From NCBI RefSeq assembly GCF_014831675.1, contig NZ_VJXY01000022.1:1-64000 (forward strand): a DNA stretch of 64,000 nt, given 5' to 3'. Below, in pieces: positions 38,888 through 49,015 of this stretch (the stretch's first letter is position 1; every line of letters begins with the position of its first letter). The DNA comes from Komarekiella delphini-convector SJRDD-AB1. Lineage in GTDB: Bacteria > Cyanobacteriota > Cyanobacteriia > Cyanobacteriales > Nostocaceae. Made by a program: the position numbers and the translations under genes. A model generated the notes under the pieces. That model did no database searches. It had not been told where the DNA came from and saw only the letters and a list, made by a program, of their open reading frames with translations.

Positions 38888-39496
38888 ATGACAAATGACA
38901 AATCCAACGAATGGTTAGAAATTGGAAAGATTGTTGCACCTCAAGGATTGTCTGGGGAAGTGCGGGTTTATCCTGAGTCCGACTTTCCTGAACGGTTTGA
39001 AGTGCCGGGAAAACGTTGGTTGTTGCGTCCTGGTGAGACAAAACCGCAACCTATCGAATTATTGGCAGGACGTTATATCAATGGTAAGAACTTGTATGTT
39101 CTCAAGTTAGCTGGAGTAAAAAATTGCGATCAGGCAGAGATGTTGCGCGGTTGTAAGTTAATGGTATTAGCTAGCGATCGCCCACAATTAGGTGAAGATG
39201 AATATCATGTCATCGATTTGATTGGCTTAGAAGTCTTGATGCAAACATCTGGCGAACTCGTGGGCACGGTAGTAGATATTATCCCCGCCGGGAATGATTT
39301 ATTAGAAGTGGAATTGCACCCATCATTTGCTCATGAAAAAGAACAAACAACAAATGACAAACAACAAATGACAAATGACAAAAAACAAAAGACTGTTTTG
39401 ATTCCGTTTGTGAAAGCGATCGCACCTGTGGTAGATTTGCAAGCCGGTCGCATTGAAATTACACCACCGCCTGGGTTGTTGGAAATTAATGGTTAA
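38888..39496 (+). CDS. rimM: Ribosome maturation factor RimM with repeat insertion
   Basis: A 202-residue 16S rRNA processing factor that helps the 30S head mature by binding ribosomal protein S19. The RimM N domain is [20 protein letters not shown] and following, and the PRC-barrel is [20 protein letters not shown] with the end [20 protein letters not shown]. Residues about 149-169 ([20 protein letters not shown]) interrupt the PRC-barrel and are encoded by ACAAATG heptamers. The start codon itself lies in a heptamer array, so the first residues MTNDK also derive from repeat DNA. Confidence 0.93.
   Translation: MTNDKSNEWLEIGKIVAPQGLSGEVRVYPESDFPERFEVPGKRWLLRPGETKPQPIELLAGRYINGKNLYVLKLAGVKNCDQAEMLRGCKLMVLASDRPQLGEDEYHVIDLIGLEVLMQTSGELVGTVVDIIPAGNDLLEVELHPSFAHEKEQTTNDKQQMTNDKKQKTVLIPFVKAIAPVVDLQAGRIEITPPPGLLEING
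39335..39392. repeat. Heptamer array inside rimM
   Basis: Units of ACAAATG/ACAACAA (for example CAACAAATGACAAACAACA) run through the coding sequence in frame, encoding Thr/Asn/Asp/Lys/Gln-rich residues. The same heptamers occur in spacers at 8.7, 29.5 and 38.9 kb. Confidence 0.85.
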
Positions 39497-39517
39497 GCAG
39501 AGACGTTGTATTGCGCT

Positions 39518-39546
39518 GTAGAGACGTTGCAATGCAACGTCTCTAC
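39518..39546. repeat. GAGACGTTGCA palindrome
   Basis: Arms GTAGAGACGTTGCA and TGCAACGTCTCTAC form a perfect palindrome. A degraded partial copy precedes it at 39499. It lies between rimM and the phosphoketolase gene; the same element occurs at 45429 and 57541. Confidence 0.85.
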
Positions 39547-39664
39547 AACATTGAACGGTTGATACTGGAAAGATTAGTCATAGGTAAGATGACTTCCATA
39601 CCAAAGATAAGTAAACTTACATAGGGATAAACTTGTCGAAATCCTTTTGTAATGGAGAATTGAT

Positions 39665-42046
39665 ATGACTTTAGCCAGTCCTCCACAAACAAAGCTTTTA
39701 ACAGATGAAGAATTACGTAAGATAAACGCCTACTGGCGTGCAGCGAACTATCTTTCAGTTGGGCAAATATATCTACTTGACAACCCACTGCTAAGAGAAC
39801 CGCTGAAGTTGGAACATGTTAAACCCAGACTCTTGGGTCACTGGGGAACAACACCAGGGTTGAATTTCATCTACGTTCACCTGAATCGAGTAATTAAAAA
39901 ATATGACCTGAACACAATCTACATTGCTGGGCCTGGTCATGGAGGCCCTGGATTGGTAGCTAATACTTATCTAGAGGGAACCTACAGTGAGTACTACCCC
40001 AATATCTCCCAGGATGTTGAGGGAATTAAAAAACTCTTCAAACAGTTCTCTTTCCCAGGTGGTATTCCTAGCCATGCTGCACCAGAAACGCCCGGTTCCA
40101 TCCACGAAGGTGGTGAACTAGGTTACGCTCTCGTCCACGCCTATGGTGCTGCTTTTGATAACCCGGACTTAATTGTTGCTGCTGTTGTTGGTGACGGTGA
40201 AGCTGAAACAGGCGCTTTAGCCGCTAGCTGGCATTCCAACAAATTTCTCAATCCTGAGCGTGATGGCGCTGTGCTGCCCATCCTGCACCTCAATGGTTAT
40301 AAAATTGCCAACCCAACGTTACTATCACGGTTGAGCCATGAGGAATTAGAGAGTTTATTTGTGGGCTATGGTTACAAGCCGTACTTTGTGGAAGGCTCTG
40401 ATCCCGCAGATGTACACCAGCAGATGGCAGCGACTTTAGAAACAGCGATCGCTCAAATTCAAAGCATCCAAAGAGAAGCCCGTGTGCATGGCTTCACCGA
40501 ACGTCCCCAGTGGCCGATGATTGTTCTGAGAACTCCTAAAGGTTGGACAGGGCCGAAGGAAGTAGATGGGAAAAAAACTGAAGACTATTGGCGATCGCAC
40601 CAAGTTCCTTTTGGCGAAATAGCCAAAAAGCCAGAACACCTGAAACTCTTAGAACAGTGGATGAAGAGTTACAAACCAGAAGAACTCTTCGACAATAACG
40701 GCAAACTGATTTCCGAATTAGCAGAACTAGCTCCCCAAGGGCATCGACGCATGGGTGACAATCCCCATGCTAATGGTGGTATTCTTCTACGCGATCTGAA
40801 GATGCCCGACTTCCAAGACTATGCTGTAGATGTTCCCCAACCGGGCAAAGTTGAAGCCGAAGCTACCAAAGTGACAGCAAAATTCTTGCGGGATGTCATG
40901 CGACTTAACCAGGAAAGCCGCAACTTCCGTATCTTTGGCCCCGATGAAACCCAATCAAATCGCCTAGATGCTGTGTTTGAAGTCACAGACCGGACTTGGG
41001 TTGGTCAGATCCTCCCGGAAGACGAACACTTGTCTCCCAATGGTCGGGTGATGGAAATTCTCAGTGAAACTAGCTGTCAAGGTTGGTTAGAGGGCTATCT
41101 CCTCACAGGACGCCACGGGTTTTTCTCCTGCTATGAAGCGTTCATCCACATCATTGATTCCATGTTTAACCAACATGCCAAGTGGCTGAAAACTACTCTT
41201 GATATTCCCTGGCGCAGACCAATTGCATCCCTCAACTATCTACTCACATCCCACGTTTGGCGACAAGACCACAACGGTTTCTCTCACCAAGACCCTGGAT
41301 TTATCGATCATGTGGTTAATAAGAAAGCAGAGATAGTTCGTGTATATCTCCCCCCCGATGCCAACACTTTGCTATCGGTAACTGACCACTGCCTAAAAAG
41401 TCGCCACTATGTCAATGTCATCGTTGCTGGCAAACAACCAGCATTACAATATCTCAACATGGACGCTGCCATTAAGCACTGTACCAAAGGCATTGGCATC
41501 TGGGAATGGGCAAGTAACGATCAAGGCAGTGAACCAGATGTTGTGCTGGCTTGTGCTGGGGATATTCCAACTTTAGAAACCCTGGCTGCTGTAGACATCC
41601 TGCGTCAGCACTTTCTTGATTTAAAAGTGCGAGTAGTTAATGTTGTCGATTTGATGACACTACAGCCAAAAAGTGAGCATCCCCACGGTTTGAGCGGTAA
41701 AGACTTTGACACGATTTTTACCACCGACAAACCCATCATCTTCGCCTTTCATGGCTATCCCTGGCTGATTCATCGCTTGACCTATCGCCACACCAACCAC
41801 AAGAACTTGCATGTACGCGGTTATAAGGAGGAGGGAACCACCACCACCCCCTTTGATATGGTTGTCCTTAACGATCTTGATCGCTTCCACCTGGTGATGG
41901 ATGTAATCGATCGCGTGCCCAAACTAGGATATAAGGCTGCTTATATCAAGCAGCAATTACAAGATAAGTTGATCGAACATAAGCACTACATTGAAAAGTA
42001 CGGCGAAGATATGCCGGAAATTCGTAACTGGAAGTGGCCGTACTAA
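39665..42046 (+). CDS. xfp: Xylulose-5-P/fructose-6-P phosphoketolase
   Basis: A 793-residue thiamine-diphosphate enzyme that splits xylulose 5-phosphate (and often fructose 6-phosphate) with phosphate into acetyl phosphate plus glyceraldehyde 3-phosphate or erythrose 4-phosphate. Signatures are [47 protein letters not shown] (ThDP/Mg site) and [10 protein letters not shown]. The length is typical. Acetyl phosphate could be turned to acetate and ATP by the acetate kinase encoded at 56.3 kb. No phosphotransacetylase gene is in the window. Confidence 0.96.
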   Translation: MTLASPPQTKLLTDEELRKINAYWRAANYLSVGQIYLLDNPLLREPLKLEHVKPRLLGHWGTTPGLNFIYVHLNRVIKKYDLNTIYIAGPGHGGPGLVANTYLEGTYSEYYPNISQDVEGIKKLFKQFSFPGGIPSHAAPETPGSIHEGGELGYALVHAYGAAFDNPDLIVAAVVGDGEAETGALAASWHSNKFLNPERDGAVLPILHLNGYKIANPTLLSRLSHEELESLFVGYGYKPYFVEGSDPADVHQQMAATLETAIAQIQSIQREARVHGFTERPQWPMIVLRTPKGWTGPKEVDGKKTEDYWRSHQVPFGEIAKKPEHLKLLEQWMKSYKPEELFDNNGKLISELAELAPQGHRRMGDNPHANGGILLRDLKMPDFQDYAVDVPQPGKVEAEATKVTAKFLRDVMRLNQESRNFRIFGPDETQSNRLDAVFEVTDRTWVGQILPEDEHLSPNGRVMEILSETSCQGWLEGYLLTGRHGFFSCYEAFIHIIDSMFNQHAKWLKTTLDIPWRRPIASLNYLLTSHVWRQDHNGFSHQDPGFIDHVVNKKAEIVRVYLPPDANTLLSVTDHCLKSRHYVNVIVAGKQPALQYLNMDAAIKHCTKGIGIWEWASNDQGSEPDVVLACAGDIPTLETLAAVDILRQHFLDLKVRVVNVVDLMTLQPKSEHPHGLSGKDFDTIFTTDKPIIFAFHGYPWLIHRLTYRHTNHKNLHVRGYKEEGTTTTPFDMVVLNDLDRFHLVMDVIDRVPKLGYKAAYIKQQLQDKLIEHKHYIEKYGEDMPEIRNWKWPY

Positions 42047-42181
42047 AGAAGATACCAAGATAGAGGGATGCGGAGAGATTTGAAGAAACATTTTCCCGCA
42101 TCTCCTCAATTTCTATTGTGATCAATTTCCATAACTGATGAAGAGTGCTGAGCTTTGTAAACGCTATCGAGGAAGAATTGC

Positions 42182-42949
42182 TTACTCTTGGTTCTCAACG
42201 TTGATATCCTGCAAGCTTTGCACTTGTTCGAGCGTTAAACCTGTTACCTTTGCCACCACTTCAACTGATATTCCCTCTTTCAAGAGATTGACAGCAACAA
42301 GCTGAATACCCTCTTCTCGACCTTCAATTTTAATTAATTGATAAATTACTGACTCCCGCATCATATGCTTCCTTAATAAACGTTGAATTATTTCTTCTTT
42401 TAATACTAGCCCAGCTAAAATTGCTGCTGATGCTATGATGTTGCTTTGCATTCTGCGATCGCTAATACCTTCTACTTGATTAGCTACTTGCTGTAATGTA
42501 TCAGTTTTATCATTGAGTTTACTTGAAACTGCAAATGGCAGTAATCCAGGCGTTCTTAAAAATATTTCCGTCGATTGTTCCCACAAACGAATTACCGTAA
42601 ATTCATGTTGCAAATTTTCAATTTTAAAAGTAGTTTCATACACGAGTTCTGATTTAGTTTCAGTTAAATATATAACTACTTGATGCATTCATTTTTGAGG
42701 AAAGCGGCGATACACGCGCAGGCGATAATCTGCCATGCGAAAGGGAGTATTCCCATCTAGCTGGGTTTGGAATTATAAATGTAGTAGAACTTCGTCTGAT
42801 TGCAACAGTATCAATGCATCAGCACAAATGGGTTCCAAAGACAATTCTTTCGGACTTAACTCAGTAAGAGTAATAGGTTCTTCTAACAGCCAAGTAGCGA
42901 AGTCGGTAGAAAATGTTTCAGCAAGAAACTTACAAATATTATCAAACAT
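42182..42949 (-). pseudogene. Rpn/PD-(D/E)XK transposase-like nuclease, two in-frame stops
   Basis: One frame from the ATG at 42949 reads MFDNICKFLAETFSTDFATW and a further 37 codons to EVLLHL, then TAA (42773-42775), then FQTQLDGNTPFRMADYRLRV, then TGA (42689-42691), and then a 168-codon open stretch (HQVVIYLTETKSELVYETTF and on). Intact homologues have Glu (LEFQT) and Arg (KRM) at these two places, so each stop is a single-base change. The 768-base length is a whole number of codons. The family is the Rpn-type recombination-promoting nucleases abundant in cyanobacteria. The catalytic Glu of the FQTQ region is one of the lost residues. Confidence 0.8.
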
Positions 42950-43614
42950 GGAGAAATTCTAGCAGCTAATGGGCGATCGCTTTTTTCGCCAGACTAGTAA
43001 AAAATCTGCTTACTTAAAAACCGATAGTAATATTCATAACTTGTGTTAAGGAGATTACTTACAATTAATAATAAAATTTCTCAATAAAATTGAATGATTT
43101 TAATTTTTAAAATGATTTGATGTGCGATCGCCTTCCATTAGCCATCATCCTGAAGGTGCAAAGATGCGTAGCAACTTAGTACCAAAAACCTTCTCTATCA
43201 AGTATTTTACGAGCTATCCCTATTAATATTCTCAGAAAAAAAGGCTAAATTACTGACTTTGTAATCTCAGAATCCAAAACCAGGATTCAGCCTCATTGGC
43301 GTGGAAAGGTTTATCACCATTCTGTAAGTAGCTTTAAGTCTAACACAAGCTTATTGCTATTTTATAGCAATTTCTAGTCTAAATTTCTTCTATCAATATA
43401 AGCTTTATCCAAAGCTAGCATGATTATAAGCTAGTTTTTTAGAGCATTTTCTAGCTTACAGCATTTACAGCTTTATAAAAGTTTATATAAAACAAGTGCT
43501 AAAGAATTTCAATAAGTCTGATAGTATATTGCAAGGCTTATTGAGATAGATACTCATTAAGCTAGCTTCTTGTGTAAGTTCTTTCAATCTTAAAACTATT
43601 TACCAGGTGTCAAA
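42950..43614. promoter_or_regulatory. Long upstream region of the iron-stress cluster
   Basis: 665 bases without a gene. At 43330-43570 the words AAGCTT, TAGCTT and AAGCTA recur at least eight times (43330, 43347, 43401, 43411, 43428, 43451, 43468, 43559). A perfect hairpin TTGCTATTTTATAGCAA lies at 43353-43370. ATTGAG and CTCATT face each other at 43540-43558 close to the gene. FurA control is expected for flavodoxin, but no site here is a good match to the classical Fur box by eye. Confidence 0.4.
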
Positions 43615-44127
43615 ATGTCGAAAAACATTGGTTTGTTCTATGGTACTCAAACTGGCAGAACTGAATCTATAGCCGAAATGATTCGGGATGAGTTTGGTGA
43701 TGATGTTGTAACATTACACGACATTTCTCAAGCGGAAACTACTGATTTTGATGACTATGAATGTATCATTATTGGCTGTCCTACTTGGAATATCGGCGAA
43801 CTTCAAAGTGATTGGGAAGGCTTTTTTCCTGACCTTGATGAAATTAATTTTAATGGTAAAGCAGTAGCTTATTTTGGTGCTGGAGATCAGGCTGGCTATG
43901 CTGACAACTTCCAGGACGCAATTGGTATTCTGGAAGAAAAAATTTCCCAGCAAGGTGGAAAAACTGTTGGTTATTGGTCAACGGAAGGTTATGACTTTAA
44001 TGAGTCTAAAGCCATTAGAAATGGTAAGTTTTGTGGACTGGCAATTGATGATGATAATCAATCTGACTTAACAGATGGACGTGTTAAGGCGTGGGTTGCT
44101 CAGTTGAAGAAAGAATTTGGGTTGTAA
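43615..44127 (+). CDS. isiB: Flavodoxin
   Basis: A 170-residue long-chain flavodoxin that replaces ferredoxin as electron carrier under iron shortage. The FMN phosphate loop is YGTQTGRTESIAEMI (residues 9-23), the isoalloxazine contacts are in CPTWNIGELQSDW and FGAGDQAGYADNFQDAIGIL, and the long-chain insert is in the YWSTEGYDFNESKAIRNGKF region. It heads a same-strand group of iron-stress genes. A long regulatory-looking region precedes it. Confidence 0.96.
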   Translation: MSKNIGLFYGTQTGRTESIAEMIRDEFGDDVVTLHDISQAETTDFDDYECIIIGCPTWNIGELQSDWEGFFPDLDEINFNGKAVAYFGAGDQAGYADNFQDAIGILEEKISQQGGKTVGYWSTEGYDFNESKAIRNGKFCGLAIDDDNQSDLTDGRVKAWVAQLKKEFGL

Positions 44128-44445
44128 AGAGTTTGTAGGAGTACAGCATTGCTCCTACTGAATTGACTCAAAATTGATTAGGATTTACGCAGAAGAGATT
44201 CCCCAGCCTTCCTTAAAAAGGTGGCTTCTATCAGTTATCAGTAAAGAATGAGGTGTTTATCCTTGGGTTTAAGGAGAACCACCAATTGGTGGTAGGCGTT
44301 GGTGGCGCTTATCTGCGTCTCACCATACACCGTGATAACTGTTTACTGTTTACTGTTTTAAGGTGGCTAGGGTAAATAGAGGTTTCAGGTTTTGAGTGCG
44401 TAAGTCCTATTGATAATTCATAACTTATGAGTATGGTAGGTGTTT
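44128..44445. repeat. Repeat-bounded spacer between isiB and isiC-like gene
   Basis: At about 44235 CAGTTATCAGTAAAG faces GATAACTGTTTACTG (about 44334), bounding about 115 bases that contain the perfect palindrome ACCACCAATTGGTGGT (44277-44292). TTGGGTTTAAGG here also occurs at 55650 in a similar element. This looks like a small palindromic interspersed element, not a gene. Confidence 0.6.
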
Positions 44446-45192
44446 ATGTGTGACTCATTTGATGTTCTTTGGTTAAATGCCAGTCCGATTTTGAAGCGCT
44501 TTGATAAACCGTTGCTTCAATACTTATCTGAGTATATGAGAGTTGCTCAGTGGGAATATCATCAAACCCAAGATGAAGCTAGTTCCATAGATAAAGCTGT
44601 AGCACTGCTAGATGAATTTTTAGAATCGTATCCTGACTCAGTGCATTTAGCAGGTCATGGTATGAGTGGTACGATCGCTTTAACTTTTGCCCGTCGATTT
44701 CCCAAGAAAGTGCGATCGCTAACTCTGCTGTCTGTAGCAGCGCAACCTGCAAACACTTGGCACGCTCACTACTACTTTCAACGACAATTATTTAGCATCA
44801 GCCGTGAGCAAGTTTTAGCAAACAGCGTTCGTAGCCTATTTGGAACTCAATCGCCTCATACTACCAAGAAGTTAATAGCTGCTTTAGATAAAGATTTAGA
44901 GCAATCTCCCTCACAGCACTCTCTGTTCAAGTTGGTTCATTTACCCAAGGGTGGGGTTTCCATGCCAATGATGGTATGTGGTAGCCAGAATGATCCGGTA
45001 GTTGACCCAAATGCATTAAATGACTGGCTAAATTGGTTCAAGCCAGAAGATATTATTTGGGAATACCCAAAAGGTTATCACTTTTTTCACTACTTCTATC
45101 CTCAACAGGTTGGCGAACAAATTGTGAGTTTTTGGCAACGCCACCATCCACAGTTGCTAGAAGTATCTGCACTGACTTCCAGCACTTCCTAA
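44446..45192 (+). CDS. IsiC-like alpha/beta-fold protein
   Basis: A 248-residue alpha/beta-hydrolase-fold protein. The usual nucleophile elbow GHSxGG is replaced by GHGMSGT (residues 70-76), placing Gly where Ser should be and a Ser two residues later. The acid and His positions look normal (CGSQNDPVVDP; KGYHFFHYFYP). Its place right after isiB and before isiA-type genes fits isiC, an esterase-like gene reported downstream of isiB in other cyanobacteria. The ATG at 44446 is preferred to a GTG two codons earlier. Whether it hydrolyses anything is uncertain. Confidence 0.75.
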   Translation: MCDSFDVLWLNASPILKRFDKPLLQYLSEYMRVAQWEYHQTQDEASSIDKAVALLDEFLESYPDSVHLAGHGMSGTIALTFARRFPKKVRSLTLLSVAAQPANTWHAHYYFQRQLFSISREQVLANSVRSLFGTQSPHTTKKLIAALDKDLEQSPSQHSLFKLVHLPKGGVSMPMMVCGSQNDPVVDPNALNDWLNWFKPEDIIWEYPKGYHFFHYFYPQQVGEQIVSFWQRHHPQLLEVSALTSSTS

Positions 45193-45582
45193 AATTCTAA
45201 ATTTTATTAAACGTATTAATTTCTGTCGTTAAATCAACCGAGTGAGGGTTTTCTAGCGATCGCAGAACAGTAAACAGTAAACAGTAAACAGTAAACAGTT
45301 ATCAGTAAAGAGTGATGTATTTATCTGCATCGTCAGAGTTCGCCGCGAATATAAGTGGTGGCTTACCCTGCGGGTTCGCGTAGCGTCTGGCGTAAGGCTC
45401 TTTGGGCATGGCTCAATTTTCGTTGGCTGTAGAGATGTTGCAATGCAACGTCTTTACTGCAATGCAACGTCTCTATTCATGTTTGCAGGACTTAATGATA
45501 TTTTCTTTCATTAATTTGAATTTTGGTGTAGACTACCTTCTAAAGTTGTTGAATAATATTCTCAACAAACTATAGGTGCAAA
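45193..45582. repeat. Repeat-filled spacer upstream of isiA-type gene
   Basis: It contains a run of AACAGTA heptamers (45265-45300), GTTCGCGTAGCGTCT (45376-45392, also inside the Uma2 gene) and a double GAGACGTTGCA-type palindrome (45429-45475). No gene was seen. The promoter of the following antenna gene should lie in 45490-45580. Confidence 0.75.
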
Positions 45583-46641
45583 ATGACAATTTCTAGAAGT
45601 CCGCTGTCAGTGGAGCAAGACCTTGGCGATTCGCCTTGGTGGGCTGGTAATGCAAGGTTGACTAACTTATCAGGTAAATTACTAGGCGCTCACGTTGCTC
45701 ATTCTGGTCTGATAGTTTTCTGGGCTGGAGCTATGACTTTATTTGAGCTAAGCCATTTTAATCCAGCAGAACCGATGTACAAGCAAGGCTTAATTTTGCT
45801 ACCTCACCTAGCCGCTGAAGGTTGGGGTGTAGGTGCAGATGGTGCGGTTGTAAGTACTTATCCCTATTTTGTCATCGGAGCTTTGCATCTGATTTCCTCA
45901 GCCTTTTTGGGCTTTGGAGGAATCTTTCATTCCCTACGTGGCCCCAAAAAATTGGAAGGTAGAGTTCCTTTCTTTGGCTACGATTGGGCAGATACGGGCA
46001 AAATGACCACAATTCTGGGTATTCACTTGGTTTTACTGGGTTGTGGTGCATTTTTATTAGTCGCTAAAGCAATGTACTTTGGTGGTTTATACGACCCAAA
46101 TGTGGAAAACGTACGGGTAATTACGAACCCAACACTAAATCCAGGTGTCATTTTTGGCTATTTGTTTGGTGCAACTAGTAAATTCTGGATTGCTGGTGTT
46201 GACAACCTCGAAGACGTGGTTGGCGGACATATTTGGGTTGCTGCAATGTTGATTATTGGTGGACTTTTCCACATAGCAACTAAGCCTTTCAATTGGACAC
46301 ATCCACTATTTGTTTGGTCTGGAGAAGCTTACCTTTCTTACAGTCTGGGCGCTTTGGCACTGATGGGCTTTATTGCTACTCTTCTTGTATCAATAAACAC
46401 CACTGTTTATCCTGAAGTTTTTTATGGGCCGGCGCTCATAGTTAGGCAAAATATCGTGCCTTACTTTTCATCACCTGACCCTGACCTTGTAACTGCTCGG
46501 ACTTGGTTAGCTAATACTCACTTTTGGTTAGCTTTCTTCTTTCTTCAAGGTCATATCTGGCACGCTTTGCGGGCGCGTGGGTTCGATTTCCGCAAAGGTC
46601 GGGTGAGTCAAGAAGCGATAATTCCCCAACCAATTAGCTGA
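45583..46641 (+). CDS. IsiA-type chlorophyll a antenna (CP43-like)
   Basis: A 352-residue six-helix chlorophyll-binding protein of the CP43'/IsiA/Pcb family. Conserved ligand-bearing segments are [63 protein letters not shown] and the last-helix [18 protein letters not shown]. It lacks the large lumenal loop of CP43, as IsiA does. Under iron stress such proteins form rings around photosystem I. It is followed after 79 bases by a PsaL-fused relative, likely in one transcript. Which IsiA subgroup it belongs to needs a tree. Confidence 0.9.
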   Translation: MTISRSPLSVEQDLGDSPWWAGNARLTNLSGKLLGAHVAHSGLIVFWAGAMTLFELSHFNPAEPMYKQGLILLPHLAAEGWGVGADGAVVSTYPYFVIGALHLISSAFLGFGGIFHSLRGPKKLEGRVPFFGYDWADTGKMTTILGIHLVLLGCGAFLLVAKAMYFGGLYDPNVENVRVITNPTLNPGVIFGYLFGATSKFWIAGVDNLEDVVGGHIWVAAMLIIGGLFHIATKPFNWTHPLFVWSGEAYLSYSLGALALMGFIATLLVSINTTVYPEVFYGPALIVRQNIVPYFSSPDPDLVTARTWLANTHFWLAFFFLQGHIWHALRARGFDFRKGRVSQEAIIPQPIS

Positions 46642-46720
46642 GATTTAATGCAACTAATTTGCAATTATCTTCTGAGAAATGCTCGAAAAAATTGCAACAT
46701 ATTCTCAAGGAGTTCTAGAA

Positions 46721-48244
46721 ATGACAGCAGTAATTGAAGATAGCCCATACAAGCAACAAATACCTGATGTTGGCTGGTGGGCTGGTAACTTTCGTCTCAC
46801 TAATTTATCAGGCAAATTACTAGGCGCTCATGTTGCCCATTCTGCATTGATTTTGTTATGGGCAGGAGGGATGACGCTGTTTGAGTTGTCGCGCTTCGAT
46901 CCGAATGTGCCAATGTATGAGCAAGGGTTAATTCTACTGCCTCATCTAGCAACTTTGGGTTTTGGTGTCGGTGCTGGTGGGCAAGTTATTAGCACCTATC
47001 CTTACTTCGTAATCAGCGTATTGCATCTGATACCCTCAGTGATTTTGGCGGCTGGTGGTATTTACCACTCTCTGCTAGGGCCAGAGGTGTTAGAAGATAA
47101 TCCTACTTGGGCTGGCTTTTTTGGCTATGACTGGAAGGACAAAGACAAGATGACAACAATCCTCGGCATTCACTTAGTATTGCTAGGATTGGGTGCTTGG
47201 GCTTTAGTTGCTAAGGCGATGTTTTGGGGTGGAGTATTTGACCCTTGGGCTGCTGGCGGTGGAGATGTAAGGATAATCAATCATCCGACGCTCAACCCAT
47301 TCCGCATCTTTGGCTATCTGTTTGGGATTTGGGGAGCGGATGGAATGGCAGCTGTTGATAACTTAGAAGATGTTGTCGGCGGTCACATCTGGGTTGGTTT
47401 GATGTTAATTGGCGGTGGTATTTTCCACATCTTAACTAGGCCATTTGCCTGGGCACGACGAGTTTTGATTTACTCAGGAGAAGCGTATCTGTCTTACAGC
47501 ATTGGTGCTGTAGCATATATGGGCTTTTTGGCAGCTTACTTTGCGTCGGTAAATAACACTGTCTATCCCGAAGTTTTCTATGGCCCAGTTAGAGCTATAG
47601 AAACTTCTACTGGTATAGTTTCTGCGCGTGGTTGGTTGGTATCTTTCCATTTTGTCCTGGCGGTTATATTCCTGCTAGGTCACATTTGGCACGCGTTGCG
47701 CGCCCGTGCCATTGAAGCCGGATTTGATTTTGAAAATGGTGACATGGTTCAGCCGCCACGGGTAGAACGCCAAATGAATAATCAAGCAAGCTTAGTCAAC
47801 TCTTCTGATTTGACGTTGAAGTTTCTGAGATATTTACCAATTTACCGTCCTGGTATATCTCCTCTGGCGCGGGGATTAGAAATTGGTATGGCTCATGGTT
47901 ACTGGCTAGTTGGCCCCTTTGCCACATTAGGTTCATTAGGTTTATTAGGCAATTCTAATGCAGGTAACTTGGTGGGTTTACTAGCCGCAGGCAGTTTGAT
48001 TCTCATCCTGACAATTGCTTTTTCAATTTATGGCACTACCAACTTTGAAAGACAGCAAGAAATCTATCCACGAGTAGCAGCGGTTGCAACAGTTCCTCGT
48101 GTGCCACAAACTCTCAATTCTATAGAAAGATGGAGTCAGTTTACTGACGGCTTTCTAATTGGTGGAATTGGTGGAGTAATCTTTGCTTATCTGTTGTTGA
48201 ATAGTGTTGCTGTATTTACTGCGATCGCTATTAACTCGATTTAG
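46721..48244 (+). CDS. IsiA-type antenna fused to a PsaL domain
   Basis: A 507-residue fusion. Residues about 1-345 are a complete IsiA/CP43-like six-helix antenna ([20 protein letters not shown] ... [20 protein letters not shown]). Residues about 360-507 resemble PsaL, the photosystem I subunit at the trimer/tetramer interface: [37 protein letters not shown] and a late [20 protein letters not shown]. Such fusions are known from some cyanobacteria with several isiA genes. The fusion could replace PsaL and anchor the antenna on photosystem I. The ATG at 46721 is chosen because of AAGGAG ten bases upstream. Confidence 0.9.
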   Translation: MTAVIEDSPYKQQIPDVGWWAGNFRLTNLSGKLLGAHVAHSALILLWAGGMTLFELSRFDPNVPMYEQGLILLPHLATLGFGVGAGGQVISTYPYFVISVLHLIPSVILAAGGIYHSLLGPEVLEDNPTWAGFFGYDWKDKDKMTTILGIHLVLLGLGAWALVAKAMFWGGVFDPWAAGGGDVRIINHPTLNPFRIFGYLFGIWGADGMAAVDNLEDVVGGHIWVGLMLIGGGIFHILTRPFAWARRVLIYSGEAYLSYSIGAVAYMGFLAAYFASVNNTVYPEVFYGPVRAIETSTGIVSARGWLVSFHFVLAVIFLLGHIWHALRARAIEAGFDFENGDMVQPPRVERQMNNQASLVNSSDLTLKFLRYLPIYRPGISPLARGLEIGMAHGYWLVGPFATLGSLGLLGNSNAGNLVGLLAAGSLILILTIAFSIYGTTNFERQQEIYPRVAAVATVPRVPQTLNSIERWSQFTDGFLIGGIGGVIFAYLLLNSVAVFTAIAINSI

Positions 48245-48451
48245 GCATTGGTAACGATCCAAAAGTTGAATGATTAGGCGATCGCACTATTCTAATTATC
48301 TCTGCGATCGCCCTTCTTCACTCCATCTCTTTTCTGTATTATTTTCAGTTTCATTGTACAACCCTCGTTCTAAACATCACCGTAATTTCATACCTGCGGT
48401 TCAAAGCAGTTGACTACGGGCGCTTTTTTCTAATCTTTAAGAGAATGACTT

Positions 48452-48727
48452 ATGCTAGTGACAATTTTTTGTATTTCATTTGCTTGGGGTACTTTAATTT
48501 TCTTTATTTTGAGTATCCTGTTTACCTTAAAACAAGGAATAAGTCATTTAAAAAAGCTACATCAAATTCCTTGTCATGCTTGTGAATATTTCACCAACGA
48601 TTATCGCCTCAAGTGTACTGTACATCCAAAAAAAGCTTGTTCTGAACTAGCGATTGAATGCATTGACTTTGAGCCTAAAACTTCTGCATGTAATGCTTGC
48701 CAAAAAGGACGGCGTAAGCCTTGTTAA
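48452..48727 (+). CDS. Small membrane protein with Cys-rich tail
   Basis: A 91-residue protein. Residues 3-28 form a membrane helix. The soluble part has seven or eight cysteines, including CHACEYF, KCTVHPKKACSE and the terminal SACNACQKGRRKPC, suggesting metal or Fe-S binding or redox activity. It follows the IsiA-PsaL gene by about 200 bases on the same strand, so it may be part of the iron-stress group. The family is not recognised by name. Confidence 0.65.
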   Translation: MLVTIFCISFAWGTLIFFILSILFTLKQGISHLKKLHQIPCHACEYFTNDYRLKCTVHPKKACSELAIECIDFEPKTSACNACQKGRRKPC

Positions 48728-48778
48728 ACTAATGTGATTAAACAATTTGTAACTGGCAAATAATAAATATAAATACTT

Positions 48779-49015
48779 ATGTATCAGCATTCTGATTTGC
48801 TATCTGAACTATGTGATTTTTTATATCCTCGTAGTCCATACTATGGACAGATTAAACCAGAGTATTTAGTGTTTAACGCTCATCTCCAAGATTTTTCTCA
48901 GCGCGTGAACTACATTTGTAGCCTACAAACTGCTGGTAAACTTTCTCCAGAACAGGCTTACAAACAAATTCATGTTCTCTGGAAACAGTTGAAAAGTGCT
49001 AAAAAACAATTTTAA
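48779..49015 (+). CDS. Small conserved-looking protein, unknown function
   Basis: A 78-residue soluble helical protein (LLSELCDFLYPRSPYYGQIK ... LSPEQAYKQIHVLWKQLKSA). Coding quality is good and it sits 51 bases after the Cys-rich gene on the same strand, so co-transcription is plausible. I recall similar small proteins in other Nostocales but cannot assign a role. Confidence 0.6.
   Translation: MYQHSDLLSELCDFLYPRSPYYGQIKPEYLVFNAHLQDFSQRVNYICSLQTAGKLSPEQAYKQIHVLWKQLKSAKKQF

Noticed and set aside
43540-43558. 19-base Fur box upstream of isiB
   Set aside because: Length and partial symmetry fit but few positions match the GATAATGATAATCATTATC consensus, so it is not called.
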